A stretch of 53,304 bases of DNA, taken from contig NZ_JACMYK010000039.1 in NCBI RefSeq assembly GCF_020889785.1, positions 1-53,304 on the forward strand, in the 5' to 3' direction. Position numbers and translations under genes: made by a program. The notes under the pieces were generated by a model. It had not been told where the DNA came from. It made no database searches and saw only the letters and a program-made list of their open reading frames with translations. Origin of the DNA: Bradyrhizobium acaciae. GTDB lineage: Bacteria; Pseudomonadota; Alphaproteobacteria; Rhizobiales; Xanthobacteraceae. Below, piece by piece: positions 17,441-26,500 of this stretch. How positions within the stretch are numbered: the stretch's first letter is position 1; each line of letters opens with the position of its first letter.

Positions 17441-17899
17441 TTACGCGCTGCTGCTCGTCGTCCGCTTGTTCAGGTGATAGGTCAGCGCCAGCCCAATGCA
17501 ATGGCGCAACGCGGGCTCCGGCAGCTTGCCGGCGACATCGAGCAGGATCGCGCGATTGCCGCTGTAGCTGAGCTCGGGATAGAGCTCGCGAAAGGTCTCG
17601 ACCAGATTGGTCTGGCAATGGAAGTAGACCGCGACCTGATCGGTGGCCGGCTTCACCTGGTCGATCCGGACCGTGCTGCCGCTCCCGGTCTCCGGTGTGA
17701 GGTAGCTCGGCTGGCTCCATTTCAGCGTCTCCTCCAGCCCGCCGACGCCCTTCGTCGTCTTCGCGGTCTCGAAGATCAAACGCCGCAGCGCCAGCAGCTT
17801 CGCCTTGACGGGGGCAGGGTACGCATCGAACAGCGCTTCCGCCGATTTTGCCGACGGTCGTCGTGTCGCCTTGCTGGTCGATGTTGTCGGCTTGCGCAT
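17441..17899 (-). CDS. DUF1801 protein
   Basis: A 152-residue cytosolic protein of the DUF1801/YdhG-like fold. Supporting segments are LRRLIFETAKTTKGVGGLEETLKWSQPSY (given here only as a landmark near 40-67) and VAVYFHCQTNLVETFRELYPEL. The N-terminus is basic and Ser/Thr-rich. The family's biochemical function is not established. ATG 17899. It runs toward the EAL-domain gene and is separated from the upstream exporter gene's stop by 33 bases, so it could be the last gene of the TetR-TauE unit. Confidence 0.75.
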   Translation of the reverse strand: MRKPTTSTSKATRRPSAKSAEALFDAYPAPVKAKLLALRRLIFETAKTTKGVGGLEETLKWSQPSYLTPETGSGSTVRIDQVKPATDQVAVYFHCQTNLVETFRELYPELSYSGNRAILLDVAGKLPEPALRHCIGLALTYHLNKRTTSSSA

Positions 17900-17932
17900 G
17901 GCGGGCTCCGCGAGGAGGACTGTCGCGCCTGT

Positions 17933-18715
17933 CTACCACACTGCCTTGAAGGTCATATAGACCGCCATCAGCGACACGAAGAAGATCATCGCGCCGCGCA
18001 GCCGCGCGCGGTCGATGCAGTTGGCGGCGCGGGCGCCGAGGTCGGTGCCGGCGAGCAGGCCGGCGATCACGCCAGCCAGCACCGGCCAGGATGCGAGCGA
18101 ACCCTCGCTCCAATAGATCCAGGCCGATGGGATCGTGGTCGGGATCAACGACATCACGAGGCTCGCCATCTGCGCCTGGTGCTGCGGTACCCCGAGCACG
18201 GCGCTTAATCCCACCACTGTTGCCAGCCCGCCGCCGATGCCGAGAAAGCCTGACGACAGGCCTGCCAGCAGCCCGACAATGAGCAGCGCCGGCCAGGATA
18301 TGTCGCGCACGGCGCCGTCAGTCTCATGCACTTTCTTGTCGTGTCCGCCGCGCAGGATCAGCATCGCGTCGAGCGCGACGAGATAGGCCACATAGGTCCA
18401 GCGCAGTGTTGGCTCGGTGACATGATTGGCGGCGAGCGCGCCCGCCGCGCCGCCGGCGACGAAGCCAATCGTGAGCAGAACGATCCAGCGCAGCGGCGTG
18501 CGGTTGCCGCTCTGCCAATAGCGCCGGATTCCGGTGAGGCTGGTCGGCGGCACCTGCGCGACCAGCGAGATGCCCTGCGCGACGTGCTGGCCGGCGGGGA
18601 GCAGCAGCACCGAGAACACGACCAGTCCGCCGCCGGGGCTGACGCCGAGCAGTCCCGCGGTCAGGCCGCCGGCGAGACCGGTGACGATGCCAAGCAAGAG
18701 GTCGTGGATGATCAT
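17933..18715 (-). CDS. TauE/SafE family membrane exporter
   Basis: A 260-residue membrane protein with about eight helices in two homologous halves. Each half carries the family's glycine-rich turn: GLLGVSPGGGLVVFSVLL near the start and GFLGIGGGLATVVGLSAVLG in the middle. The family moves sulfite, sulfonates or other small organic anions; the substrate here is unknown. ATG 18715 has a strong GAGGGGGG site and lies 11 bases after the tetR-type gene, so the two are co-transcribed and the regulator probably controls the exporter. Confidence 0.87.
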   Translation of the reverse strand: MIIHDLLLGIVTGLAGGLTAGLLGVSPGGGLVVFSVLLLPAGQHVAQGISLVAQVPPTSLTGIRRYWQSGNRTPLRWIVLLTIGFVAGGAAGALAANHVTEPTLRWTYVAYLVALDAMLILRGGHDKKVHETDGAVRDISWPALLIVGLLAGLSSGFLGIGGGLATVVGLSAVLGVPQHQAQMASLVMSLIPTTIPSAWIYWSEGSLASWPVLAGVIAGLLAGTDLGARAANCIDRARLRGAMIFFVSLMAVYMTFKAVW

Positions 18716-18726
18716 CGCGTCCCCCC

Positions 18727-19332
18727 TCAGCGCTTGGCGGCAAGGCCGGCGAGGAAGATATCGAAGGCCTGCATGGCCTCCGCCGTCGAGACCGTCTCGC
18801 CCCACAGCCGTTGCAGCACGATGCCCTGGAACATCGCGACCATCGCCCGCGCTGCGCCCCGCGGCTGCACGCTGCGATCGATCGCGCCGCTCTTCTGGCC
18901 GCGCCGCAGCAGGTCCACGATCAGGGCGATCGGCTGGCGGATGCCGCTCGTCACCTGGTCGCGGACCACGTCGTCGCGCAGCGCTTCCGCCCAGAGCTGC
19001 AACGCGACGCGGCGGGCGCGCAGGCCCTCTTCCTTCTGCAGGTCGCCGAGAAAGGCGCGGGCGATCGACCGCAGGTTCTGCACGACGTCATCCGACGGGC
19101 CCTTGACCGCAAGCAGCGCGCTGTCGCGGCCGTGGCGGCTTTCTCCCATCGCCTGGATCAGGTCCTCCTTGTTCTTGAAATGCCCGTAGATGCAGCCGGC
19201 GCTGAGCCCGGACTGCTTGATCACGTCCTGGATCGTAGTCTGGTGAAACCCCTGGCGCGCAAAGCAGATCTCCGCGGCCTGCAGGATCTCGTCGCGGCGG
19301 ATCGCCAGGGTTTCGGGCTTCACCTTCGGCAT
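18727..19332 (-). CDS. TetR-family transcriptional repressor
   Basis: A 201-residue repressor. The N-terminal helix-turn-helix is clear (RRDEILQAAEICFARQGFHQTTIQDVIKQ region, then GLSAGCIYGHFKNKEDLI). The C-terminal ligand domain is variable, with one run PRGAARAMVAMFQGIVLQRLW. It is first in a two-gene unit with the TauE/SafE exporter and divergent from the hydroxylase-type gene. A perfect palindrome in the shared intergenic region is a likely operator. The ligand is unknown; a lipid or a small organic acid would suit the neighbours, but that is inference. Confidence 0.9.
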   Translation of the reverse strand: MPKVKPETLAIRRDEILQAAEICFARQGFHQTTIQDVIKQSGLSAGCIYGHFKNKEDLIQAMGESRHGRDSALLAVKGPSDDVVQNLRSIARAFLGDLQKEEGLRARRVALQLWAEALRDDVVRDQVTSGIRQPIALIVDLLRRGQKSGAIDRSVQPRGAARAMVAMFQGIVLQRLWGETVSTAEAMQAFDIFLAGLAAKR

Positions 19333-19409
19333 TGTCGGTCCTTGTTGGTCGTCGGGCGGAAATCCGGCGATGGGAGCCGTCTTGACGATCGTCTGTCGTC
19401 AGTATAAAG

Positions 19410-19423
19410 AACGAATATTCGTT
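19410..19423. promoter_or_regulatory. Probable TetR operator
   Basis: AACGAATATTCGTT is a perfect 14-base palindrome in the 115-base gap between the divergent tetR-type and hydroxylase-type genes. It lies immediately downstream of promoter-like boxes for the plus strand (TTGACG 19382-19387; TATAAA 19403-19408 or TAAAGA 19405-19410), where a bound repressor would block initiation. A second shorter palindrome GACGATCGTC lies at 19384-19393. Confidence 0.65.
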
Positions 19424-19447
19424 TTGTAAAGCGAGGGGAGCATCGGC

Positions 19448-20359
19448 ATGATCGGTTTTGCGAAGCTTTTGTGGCACCCGGGGGCAGGCGAGATCGTCAA
19501 TGTCGAGCTGCCGTCGATCGGTGCGCGCATCGCGTTCCTGCTGGCATCTTTCGCGATCGTGCTGCTGTTCGAGGCTGCGTTTCCGCTGTTCGGCTACGCG
19601 CGCGCTGAGCGGATGCGCAATATCGGCCGCAACGCCGCCATCACCGTGATCTTCCTCGGCGTGAACCTGCTGCTCAGTCCGCTGTCGCCGTTGGCCGTGC
19701 AATGGACGCTCGACGCGAAATTCGGCCTGTCGCATTGGCTCGGCCTGTCACCCTTGAGCCAGCTGCTGCTCGGCATCATCGGGCTCGACCTGTTCACCTA
19801 TTTCGCCCACGTCTCGATGCACAAACTCGGCTGGATGTGGCGCTTCCACCGCATGCATCATGCCGACCGCTTCGTCGACGTCACCACCGCCTTCCGCGAG
19901 CACCCCGGGGAGACGCTGTGGCGGATCGGCTGGCATATCGCCGCTGTGCTGGTGTTCGGAACGCCGGCCTGGGTGCTTGTGACTTACCTGACATTGTCGG
20001 CGCTGAATGCGCAATTCGAGCACGCCAACATCCGCCTGCCGGAACGGCTCGACCGCTGGCTGCGGCTCCTCTCCGTGACGCCGAACATGCACAAGATGCA
20101 TCACTCCCGTCACCAGCCGGAGACCGACAGCAACTACTCCAACCTGCTCTCGATCTGGGACCGGCTCGGCGGCACCTATAATCACGGTCCGCGCTTCGCG
20201 GAGCTGCGCTATGGCCTCGACGGTTTTGATGACGCCGAGAAGCAGTCGCTGTCAGGGTTGCTCAGAATGCCGTTCATGGCGAGTTGGGGGCGATCCGGGG
20301 CAGGGCCGGACGACAAGGCCGATCGCTCGGCGCCGCCGCCCGTGCTGCCCTGGCCGTGA
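19448..20359 (+). CDS. Sterol desaturase/fatty-acid hydroxylase family enzyme
   Basis: A 303-residue membrane di-iron enzyme. After two N-terminal helices come the histidine clusters that bind iron: HVSMHK, HRMHH, and HKMHHSRHQPETDSNYSN. The spacing HX3-4H, HX2HH, HX2HH is that of the fatty-acid hydroxylase superfamily, which uses O2 to oxidise lipids, sterols or carotenoids. The substrate cannot be read from sequence. ATG 19448 has GAGGGGAG eight bases upstream. Its promoter carries the probable TetR operator. Confidence 0.88.
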   Translation: MIGFAKLLWHPGAGEIVNVELPSIGARIAFLLASFAIVLLFEAAFPLFGYARAERMRNIGRNAAITVIFLGVNLLLSPLSPLAVQWTLDAKFGLSHWLGLSPLSQLLLGIIGLDLFTYFAHVSMHKLGWMWRFHRMHHADRFVDVTTAFREHPGETLWRIGWHIAAVLVFGTPAWVLVTYLTLSALNAQFEHANIRLPERLDRWLRLLSVTPNMHKMHHSRHQPETDSNYSNLLSIWDRLGGTYNHGPRFAELRYGLDGFDDAEKQSLSGLLRMPFMASWGRSGAGPDDKADRSAPPPVLPWP

Positions 20360-20380
20360 CTTGAGCCCGAGCGCCGCCGC

Positions 20381-22347
20381 TTAGGCCGCGTTGCGCAGTC
20401 CCGCAAGGAACGTGTCCACGCTGTGCGACAATGCGGAGGCGTGATCGCCGAGCTGGCCGGAGGTATCCAGCACATTGCCGGTGAGGGCGCGGGACTGGCC
20501 GGCGGCCTCGCTCGCGCCGGCGATATTGGCGGAGACTTCGCCGGTCCCGGAGGACGCCTGCTGCACGCTGCGGGCAATCTCCCGCGTCGCCGAATCCTGC
20601 TGCTCGACGGCGGCCGCGATTGCGGTGGCGATCGCCGAGATCTCGCGGATGGTGCCGCTGATGTCGCCGATGGCGCTGACGCAATTGCCGGTGGCGGACT
20701 GGATCGCGCCGACCTGGCCGGCGATCTCCTCGGTCGCCTTCGCGGTCTGGCTCGCCAGGTCCTTCACCTCGGCGGCGACCACGGCAAAGCCGCGGCCGGC
20801 ATCGCCGGCGCGCGCCGCTTCGATAGTGGCGTTGAGCGCCAGCAGGTTGGTCTGGCTGGCGATTGCGCTGATCAGGCGCAGCACGTCGCCGATCTTCTCG
20901 GCTGACGCGGCAAGGCTCGTCACCATCTCGGTGGTTTCCATCGCCTTGGCCACGGCGCCGTCGGCGACGCGGCTGGAATGGGTGACCTGGCGGCCGATCT
21001 CGGTGATCGAGGACGCCAGCTCTTCGGTTGCGGCGGCGACTGCGTTGACGCTGGCCGACGCTTCCTCCGACGCGGCGGCGCGGCCGAGGTCCGTTCCGAG
21101 GTGCCGTTGACGCTGGTCGCGATCTCGTTGGCGACGCGCTGCATCGCGCCCGACGACTGCGCGACGGCGGCGACCATGCCCTTGACGTCGGCTTCGAAAC
21201 GGTCGGCCATCTGCCGCTGCAGCGCCTGCTTGTCGGCCGCCGCCTTCACCTTGTCGGCCTCCTGCGCGTCGCGCAGCGAGGCGGCTTCGATCATGCCGCG
21301 GCGGAACACGTCGACCGCCTTCGCCATGGTGCCGAGTTCGTCGCGGCGCTTGCTGCCGGGAATTGTGACGCTGGTGTCGCCGCTGGACAGGCGGTTCATC
21401 ACGGCGGTGATCGCGGTGAGCGGCCGCGACAGGCCGCGGCCGAGCAGGAACGCGAGCAGCACGGCTGCGGCCAGGATCGCGACCACGCCGAGGATCAGAT
21501 TGCGCTGCGCACTCGCGGCAGCGGCCGCATAATCGCTGGTGTCCTTGATGATCTCGAGCACGGCGACCGGCTCGCCGGCATAGTTCTTGATCTGGCCGAG
21601 ATAGAGTTCGACCGCATGGCCGTCGAGCGTCGCGTCCCGCAATACCGCTGTCCCGTTCATCACGCTCTTGAGCTCGTCGGGGGTCGCGACGGCGGTGTCG
21701 CCGAAGGTGGACGACAGCCGCTTGAAGCTCTGGCCGTCGAAGGAATGCACGGCAAGATCGATGCCGAAGCGCTTCTTGGCGCGATCGACGAATTCCTTGC
21801 CGAAGGCGACGCCGATGTCGACATTGGCCAGCGTCTTGCCGTCGTGCATCACCGGGGTCATGCCGAAGATCGAAAGCGCTTCGCGGCCGGGCTCGACGCC
21901 GACGATCGGCTTGCCGGCCTTGATCGACTCCACCACCGTCGTGCGCCGCGTGGAAGCGTCGTCGCCGAAGGTTTTCGGCGCGTGGACCCGGTAGAAGCTC
22001 GTCGCCGGGGCCTGCCAGAACGAGATCAGCGGGATGCCCTGCGCCTTGATCGACGCCCAGGGGGCGGCGAGCAGCTTCCCGAGGCCGTCGCGGTCACCCT
22101 TGGCGATCGCGTCCTCGACCGGCGGCAGGGCGGCGATGACGGCCGAGACCGCAAGCGCGGTGCGGCCCTCGTAGTCGATCGCTGCAATCACGCTGTCATA
22201 TTGCAGCTTGAGCTGCTGATCGAGCGCGAGCCGGGTCAGCGCACGTTGCTGGCTGATCGAGAAGCCGCCGAGGATGGCGCAGGCGACTGCAACGGTCAGT
22301 GAAATCGCCAGAATCAGGCGAGCGGCAATCGATCGAAGCGTGAACAT
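20381..22347 (-). pseudogene. Methyl-accepting chemotaxis protein, one frameshift
   Basis: An N-terminal helix (LILAISLTVAVACAILGGF), a periplasmic sensor of about 240 residues, a second helix (LILGVVAILAAAVLLAFLL), a HAMP region (SRPLTAITAVMNRLSSGD) and a signalling domain with the hairpin tip SQTNLLALNATIEAARAG. The frame breaks near 21075-21090, after NGTSERTS, where a GC-rich run has lost one base. Restoring it gives a 655-residue chemoreceptor. As written, the first frame stops at 20920 after junk. The cause could be a real mutation or a base-calling error. The stop is 21 bases from the convergent hydroxylase gene. Confidence 0.85.
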
Positions 22348-22637
22348 GGGACCGTCGGAACTCCAGGCATTAGCGCCAGCCGCAAAGTCTCAGAAAAAGC
22401 TTAACAACCGGATGTTGCGCCGCAGGAATTCGTGCCGTGACCAGAGTCGCGGGTGCCTACTTTCGTACCATGCAGCCAGCGCTTCGGAGGCGCAGGCCCG
22501 AGCGAGCAGCTGTGCAAGGGCCTAGATGATCAACGAAATCTCGCACTAACGTCACATTCACCTAATGGATCGCGTTTTCACAAACGTAATTATTCTGGAC
22601 CAACCTTCGACGCGATCATTTGCGCGGAAAGCAATTT

Positions 22638-25097
22638 ATGAATGTGTTCGTCGTTCGCCCAATCAACGGAACGCTTGGAAGCGCGATCGCCATTTCCGAC
22701 GGCTTCGCGGAAGAACAGAAACTCGCCATATTCGCCGACGCCAGGATTCAGGATTGCACGCGCGTCGGCGACGACCGCTGCCTTCTCCTCTCGAATAAAA
22801 TGGGCATTGCGCTTGTCGACCTCAGCTCTCGTCAGGTGATCAAGCGCGGCCGGCTGAAGCAAGCGGCGGACCGCATCGCAGTTTCCCGTGACGGAAGGCG
22901 GGCGGTCGCCTATCACTGCAATCCCGGCCTGATCGCGGTCCTCGAGATACCGACACTTCAGGAATCCGCCAGATACAACCTGATCCAGACGCAGCAGGAT
23001 GGCGCTTTCCAGCTCCTCCACCGCGATCACGATGTCCTGAATAAAAGCGGAGCTCCCTGGGATTCGATCCCCTTTTCCGACGGTCCTCTTCGTGGGGAAG
23101 CCGGGGCCGATCAGTTCTGGCTGACATATGCGCCGGTTGAACCCAACGGCCTGCGACGCATACGGTTCGACCGCGGCGCGCGCGCAACTTTCCGGGCCGA
23201 CGGCCAACTCGTGGCGCCATTCGAATTCAGCGTCAACGGACCGGAATGGGTATGGAGCAGGCAACACAACAAGGCGATCACGACCATGGCGCGGGACACA
23301 ACCGTCGGCGTCGCCGTGATCGACCTGGACACCGCGCGGCTCGAGATGCAGGTGATCCAACGGCAAATCGAGCCGTCGGTCTATACGACCTTTCCGGTCC
23401 AGTCGATCAGCCCGGACGGAACGCACGCGATTGTTCGCACCTTCGATCCCGTCGCCGTCGATTCCGATGCGCGCGAGCATGGGCTTGGCGGCCGGCTGCG
23501 CCAATTGTTCGGGCGTGAGCCGGACGCCGCCCTCGCGTTCGGTCTCGGGGTTTGGGACGTAACGGATAAGCCCCGTCTCACGCGTTCCATTGGGTTCAAG
23601 CCCTTGAACGCCGAGACATTGCGCAGGATCAATACGCTACGTTTCAATGACGCCGAACTGGCCGAGGCGCGCAAGGAGATCGGACTGGTTTTTCCCGGCG
23701 TCGAGGCTGGCTTTGCGAGCCGCGAGGGGGAATGGCGCGCAAGCCGCGAAAAGCAACTGGAAGACACCTATTTCGACCCGCTTGAAACGCGAGAGGCGCC
23801 CGCTTTCAATCCTGCTTTCGGCCGCGTGCATTTTCCGATTCTGTTCGCTGAGACGACGCAATTGTTCTGGAAATTGCGGCCAAGACCTTTTTCAACGCTT
23901 CCCTGGGATCATTTCGACGACAGACAGCGCTGCTTCGTCGCCAGCGTCTTGAACGGTTGGTCCGCGCATTCCGCCGGTTCAGCGGATTCGATAGCCTGGA
24001 TCGTGCATGACCGATTTGTCGTCCTGTCGCGCGACGGAACCATCCGCGAACTCTCCATTGCCGGTGACGTGGGCCAAACCTATCAACTGGTCGATCCCAA
24101 GACCGGCACATGGTCCTTTCCTGAGCCGAGTCTGTTTCCGCATGAGCTGGTCCACCTTCACGACCGCGCCTTCGCGATCACTCCGTTCAACCATCGGCTG
24201 GAATTCGACCTGCCGCCCATGACGGCATCCAGCGTCGGCGGTCTCGGTGCGCCGATTCCCTTGGCTTACCGTGTCGTGGCGGACGTCGCAGCCCAGAATG
24301 CGGAAGTGAAGAGAATCGACAGCCTCGCCGAAGCGATCAGGCGCGGCTATGTCAAGATCGGGTCGAAAGAGCCAGCCCGCATTATCGCGGGCTTGCACGA
24401 ATTGGCGCGCGAGGCGCGCGAACATCTCGATGAAATCGTCGTTGACGACCGCTGGCTTCCGACCCTCCATTATCGCGGCAAAGCCGTTGGCGAGACGGAA
24501 TTTTGCGACATTCTGGCCGCTGACGGCTCCGACGCCGCCGCGCGCGCGCTCGACGAACTGCTGACCGCCTTCCTCGATGCGACGGCAGTCCGGCGCCAGA
24601 ACGTCTGGCATCCGGATGACGTGACGCCGACGATGGGGCCGGTAACCTTCGCGCTCATCAGGCTTTGTGACCCGCTGCCGCCTTCGGTCGCGCGCTTCTA
24701 TGACCGGCGCGACATGAGCCACGACACCTGGACCCCTGAAGAATTCGAGCGCCTTGATGTTCCGAAAGACCGATTCCTGTCACCGGACCTGTTGACCTTG
24801 CAAATCCGCCTCGCGATCCAGGACATTTGCACGGGCAACGTCAAAGCCGATATTTTCGCGCTCTATCGCCTGCCGCTCGTGCGCGAGGCGCTTCACGTCG
24901 ATCCGTCTCGATCGGCTAATCTGGCCCAAGCAATCATCGATCAGCTCTCGGGACAAGCATCCGATCTTGGCTGGGCAACCAGTGCCGGGGTGGCCGGGGT
25001 GCTGGAGGCGATCGTGGAAGGACTTGACGCCGGCATTCCGGCAGAGGCGGCTCTTGCAGATGAACTTCGCCGCCGCAGCAAGGTCGCCAACTCCTGA
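22638..25097 (+). CDS. Large beta-propeller-like protein, unknown
   Basis: An 819-residue protein I do not recognise. The first 520 residues show recurrent WD40/propeller-like strands: RIAVSRDGRRAVAYH, ATFRADGQLVAPF, VQSISPDGTHAIVRTF and RFVVLSRDGTIREL. The last 270 or so are helical (SLAEAIRRGYVKIG, ELAREAREHLDEIVVDDRW). It has no signal peptide or membrane helix, so it is probably cytosolic. ATG 22638 has GGAAAG eight bases upstream; a TTG at 22620 is less likely. It stands alone between the chemoreceptor and a palindromic repeat, and codon use is somewhat less GC-biased than its neighbours, which may mean acquisition. Confidence 0.75.
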   Translation: MNVFVVRPINGTLGSAIAISDGFAEEQKLAIFADARIQDCTRVGDDRCLLLSNKMGIALVDLSSRQVIKRGRLKQAADRIAVSRDGRRAVAYHCNPGLIAVLEIPTLQESARYNLIQTQQDGAFQLLHRDHDVLNKSGAPWDSIPFSDGPLRGEAGADQFWLTYAPVEPNGLRRIRFDRGARATFRADGQLVAPFEFSVNGPEWVWSRQHNKAITTMARDTTVGVAVIDLDTARLEMQVIQRQIEPSVYTTFPVQSISPDGTHAIVRTFDPVAVDSDAREHGLGGRLRQLFGREPDAALAFGLGVWDVTDKPRLTRSIGFKPLNAETLRRINTLRFNDAELAEARKEIGLVFPGVEAGFASREGEWRASREKQLEDTYFDPLETREAPAFNPAFGRVHFPILFAETTQLFWKLRPRPFSTLPWDHFDDRQRCFVASVLNGWSAHSAGSADSIAWIVHDRFVVLSRDGTIRELSIAGDVGQTYQLVDPKTGTWSFPEPSLFPHELVHLHDRAFAITPFNHRLEFDLPPMTASSVGGLGAPIPLAYRVVADVAAQNAEVKRIDSLAEAIRRGYVKIGSKEPARIIAGLHELAREAREHLDEIVVDDRWLPTLHYRGKAVGETEFCDILAADGSDAAARALDELLTAFLDATAVRRQNVWHPDDVTPTMGPVTFALIRLCDPLPPSVARFYDRRDMSHDTWTPEEFERLDVPKDRFLSPDLLTLQIRLAIQDICTGNVKADIFALYRLPLVREALHVDPSRSANLAQAIIDQLSGQASDLGWATSAGVAGVLEAIVEGLDAGIPAEAALADELRRRSKVANS

Positions 25098-25216
25098 GGT
25101 CCTGACCAAATCGATCGATCAAATCATGGGAATCGCCCGAGCCGGCTAACGAGTCATTTTCTTCTTTCAAAATTGGAGTTCAGTCTGACTTCATCGCGCG
25201 TTGGCGTCTTGTTTTA

Positions 25217-25290
25217 AGCATGATCTCCGCGCAAACGCGTTCCGCGTTTGTCGCGAGGAAAAACCGCTTCGCATGTTTCCGGATCATACC
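25217..25290. repeat. Palindromic intergenic repeat
   Basis: A second copy of the repeat at 4212-4311. It has AGCATGATC and GGATCAT outer arms, an internal palindrome CAAACGCGTTCCGCGTTTG, and the shared string AACCGCTTCGCA. It lies between the convergent propeller-like and acyltransferase genes and may help end transcription. The rest of this 223-base gap shows nothing else. Confidence 0.7.
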
Positions 25291-25320
25291 CCAGCCCTTC
25301 CTGGAACCTGCCGTCGTCGC

Positions 25321-26466
25321 TCAAAGAACCGCGCGCAAGCCGGGTGTTCGCTGAGCGACGAGACCGACGAGGAGAAAGCTGAACACCACCCCGCCTATGC
25401 CGGCCACCGCGAATTTGATGCCGACGGAAGCGGGCCAGTCATGCAGGAAACGCGTCACCGCGATCAAGATCGGAGCGTGCAGGACATAAACGCCAAACGC
25501 ATTGCGCGTCAGGAAGGACGCCAAGGCACCTTGGCTGTTGAAGCATTCCCGGTAGAGGGTGATCGCCCCAAGCGTCAACGCAAGACAGGTGAATGATCGC
25601 CAGGCGTCCATGCCGGCGGCCTGCCAGTGCCAACCGCCCTGATAGGCGGACACGTCTCCGCTCATGGCGCCGCCCGTGGCGAGCAGGACGATCCACAGCG
25701 CACCGCCGGCTACGAAGCCTGCCCACAGCCAACGCCTTCCGACGCGCCACGGAATCTGGCGCAACCAATCAGCTCTCCACGCCGCTATACCGGCAACATA
25801 CATGAACGGGTATTGCGGAAAGTCGTGCACATCGATGTTGAGAACGGTCGTGGCGTCCGGAAAGGCAGCGCCCACCGCAAAGGTCACGATGACGATCAGG
25901 ATCGCGTAGCCCAACACGACCCCGGTGGACGGGGGCTGCCGCGGGACGAGCCGGACCGGGCGCACCTGGCACAGCGCGGCGTAGATGGCCGAGAACAGGA
26001 GAAGCACAAGGCAGAACCAGAGCGGACCCGACTCGTCGAGAAGCTCCCCCGAGCGGAGGTGCAACCACCAATCCTGCATGAATGTGCGCCGCGGGTTCGA
26101 CTGCCACGACCCCGCGACGAAATACTCGGTCAGCGGGCCGATCACCGTCATATAGAGCAGCAGCGGCAGGCCGAGCCGCCACAGGCGCTCGCGCATGAAA
26201 GCGCCGGCGCCCTTGCGTGCGATGGCGCCGGCCGCAAAGAAGCCGGCGATGCCGAACAGCAATCCCATCGCAACCGCGTGCTGAAAGGATTGATAGGCGG
26301 CGAATCCGAACTTCGCTCCGAGGCCCAGTTCGGGATGCTCACGGTAGTACCAGCTGCCGAAGGGCGAGTAGGTCACGGCCGCGTGCATGATGACGACCAG
26401 GCTGATCGCCGACCAGCGCAGGTTGTCGATATAGAAAAGGCGATAGCCTGGCTTCGCGATGGGCAT
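25321..26466 (-). CDS. Acyltransferase family 3 membrane protein
   Basis: A 381-residue integral membrane enzyme with about ten helices. The N-terminus reads FYIDNLRWSAISLVVIMHAAV, the family's conserved helix 1 with its His. RERLWRLGLPLLLYM and NAFGVYVLHAPILI are further signatures. The family O-acylates cell-surface sugars, lipids or secondary metabolites. ATG 26466 has AGGAGG eight bases upstream and follows the AraC-type gene by 34 bases, so the two form an operon. Its place downstream of a peptide cluster allows, but does not prove, a tailoring or self-protection role. Confidence 0.85.
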   Translation of the reverse strand: MPIAKPGYRLFYIDNLRWSAISLVVIMHAAVTYSPFGSWYYREHPELGLGAKFGFAAYQSFQHAVAMGLLFGIAGFFAAGAIARKGAGAFMRERLWRLGLPLLLYMTVIGPLTEYFVAGSWQSNPRRTFMQDWWLHLRSGELLDESGPLWFCLVLLLFSAIYAALCQVRPVRLVPRQPPSTGVVLGYAILIVIVTFAVGAAFPDATTVLNIDVHDFPQYPFMYVAGIAAWRADWLRQIPWRVGRRWLWAGFVAGGALWIVLLATGGAMSGDVSAYQGGWHWQAAGMDAWRSFTCLALTLGAITLYRECFNSQGALASFLTRNAFGVYVLHAPILIAVTRFLHDWPASVGIKFAVAGIGGVVFSFLLVGLVAQRTPGLRAVL

Positions 26467-26500
26467 GATGCCGTCCTCCTGGTCGTGCCAGGATCAGGCC

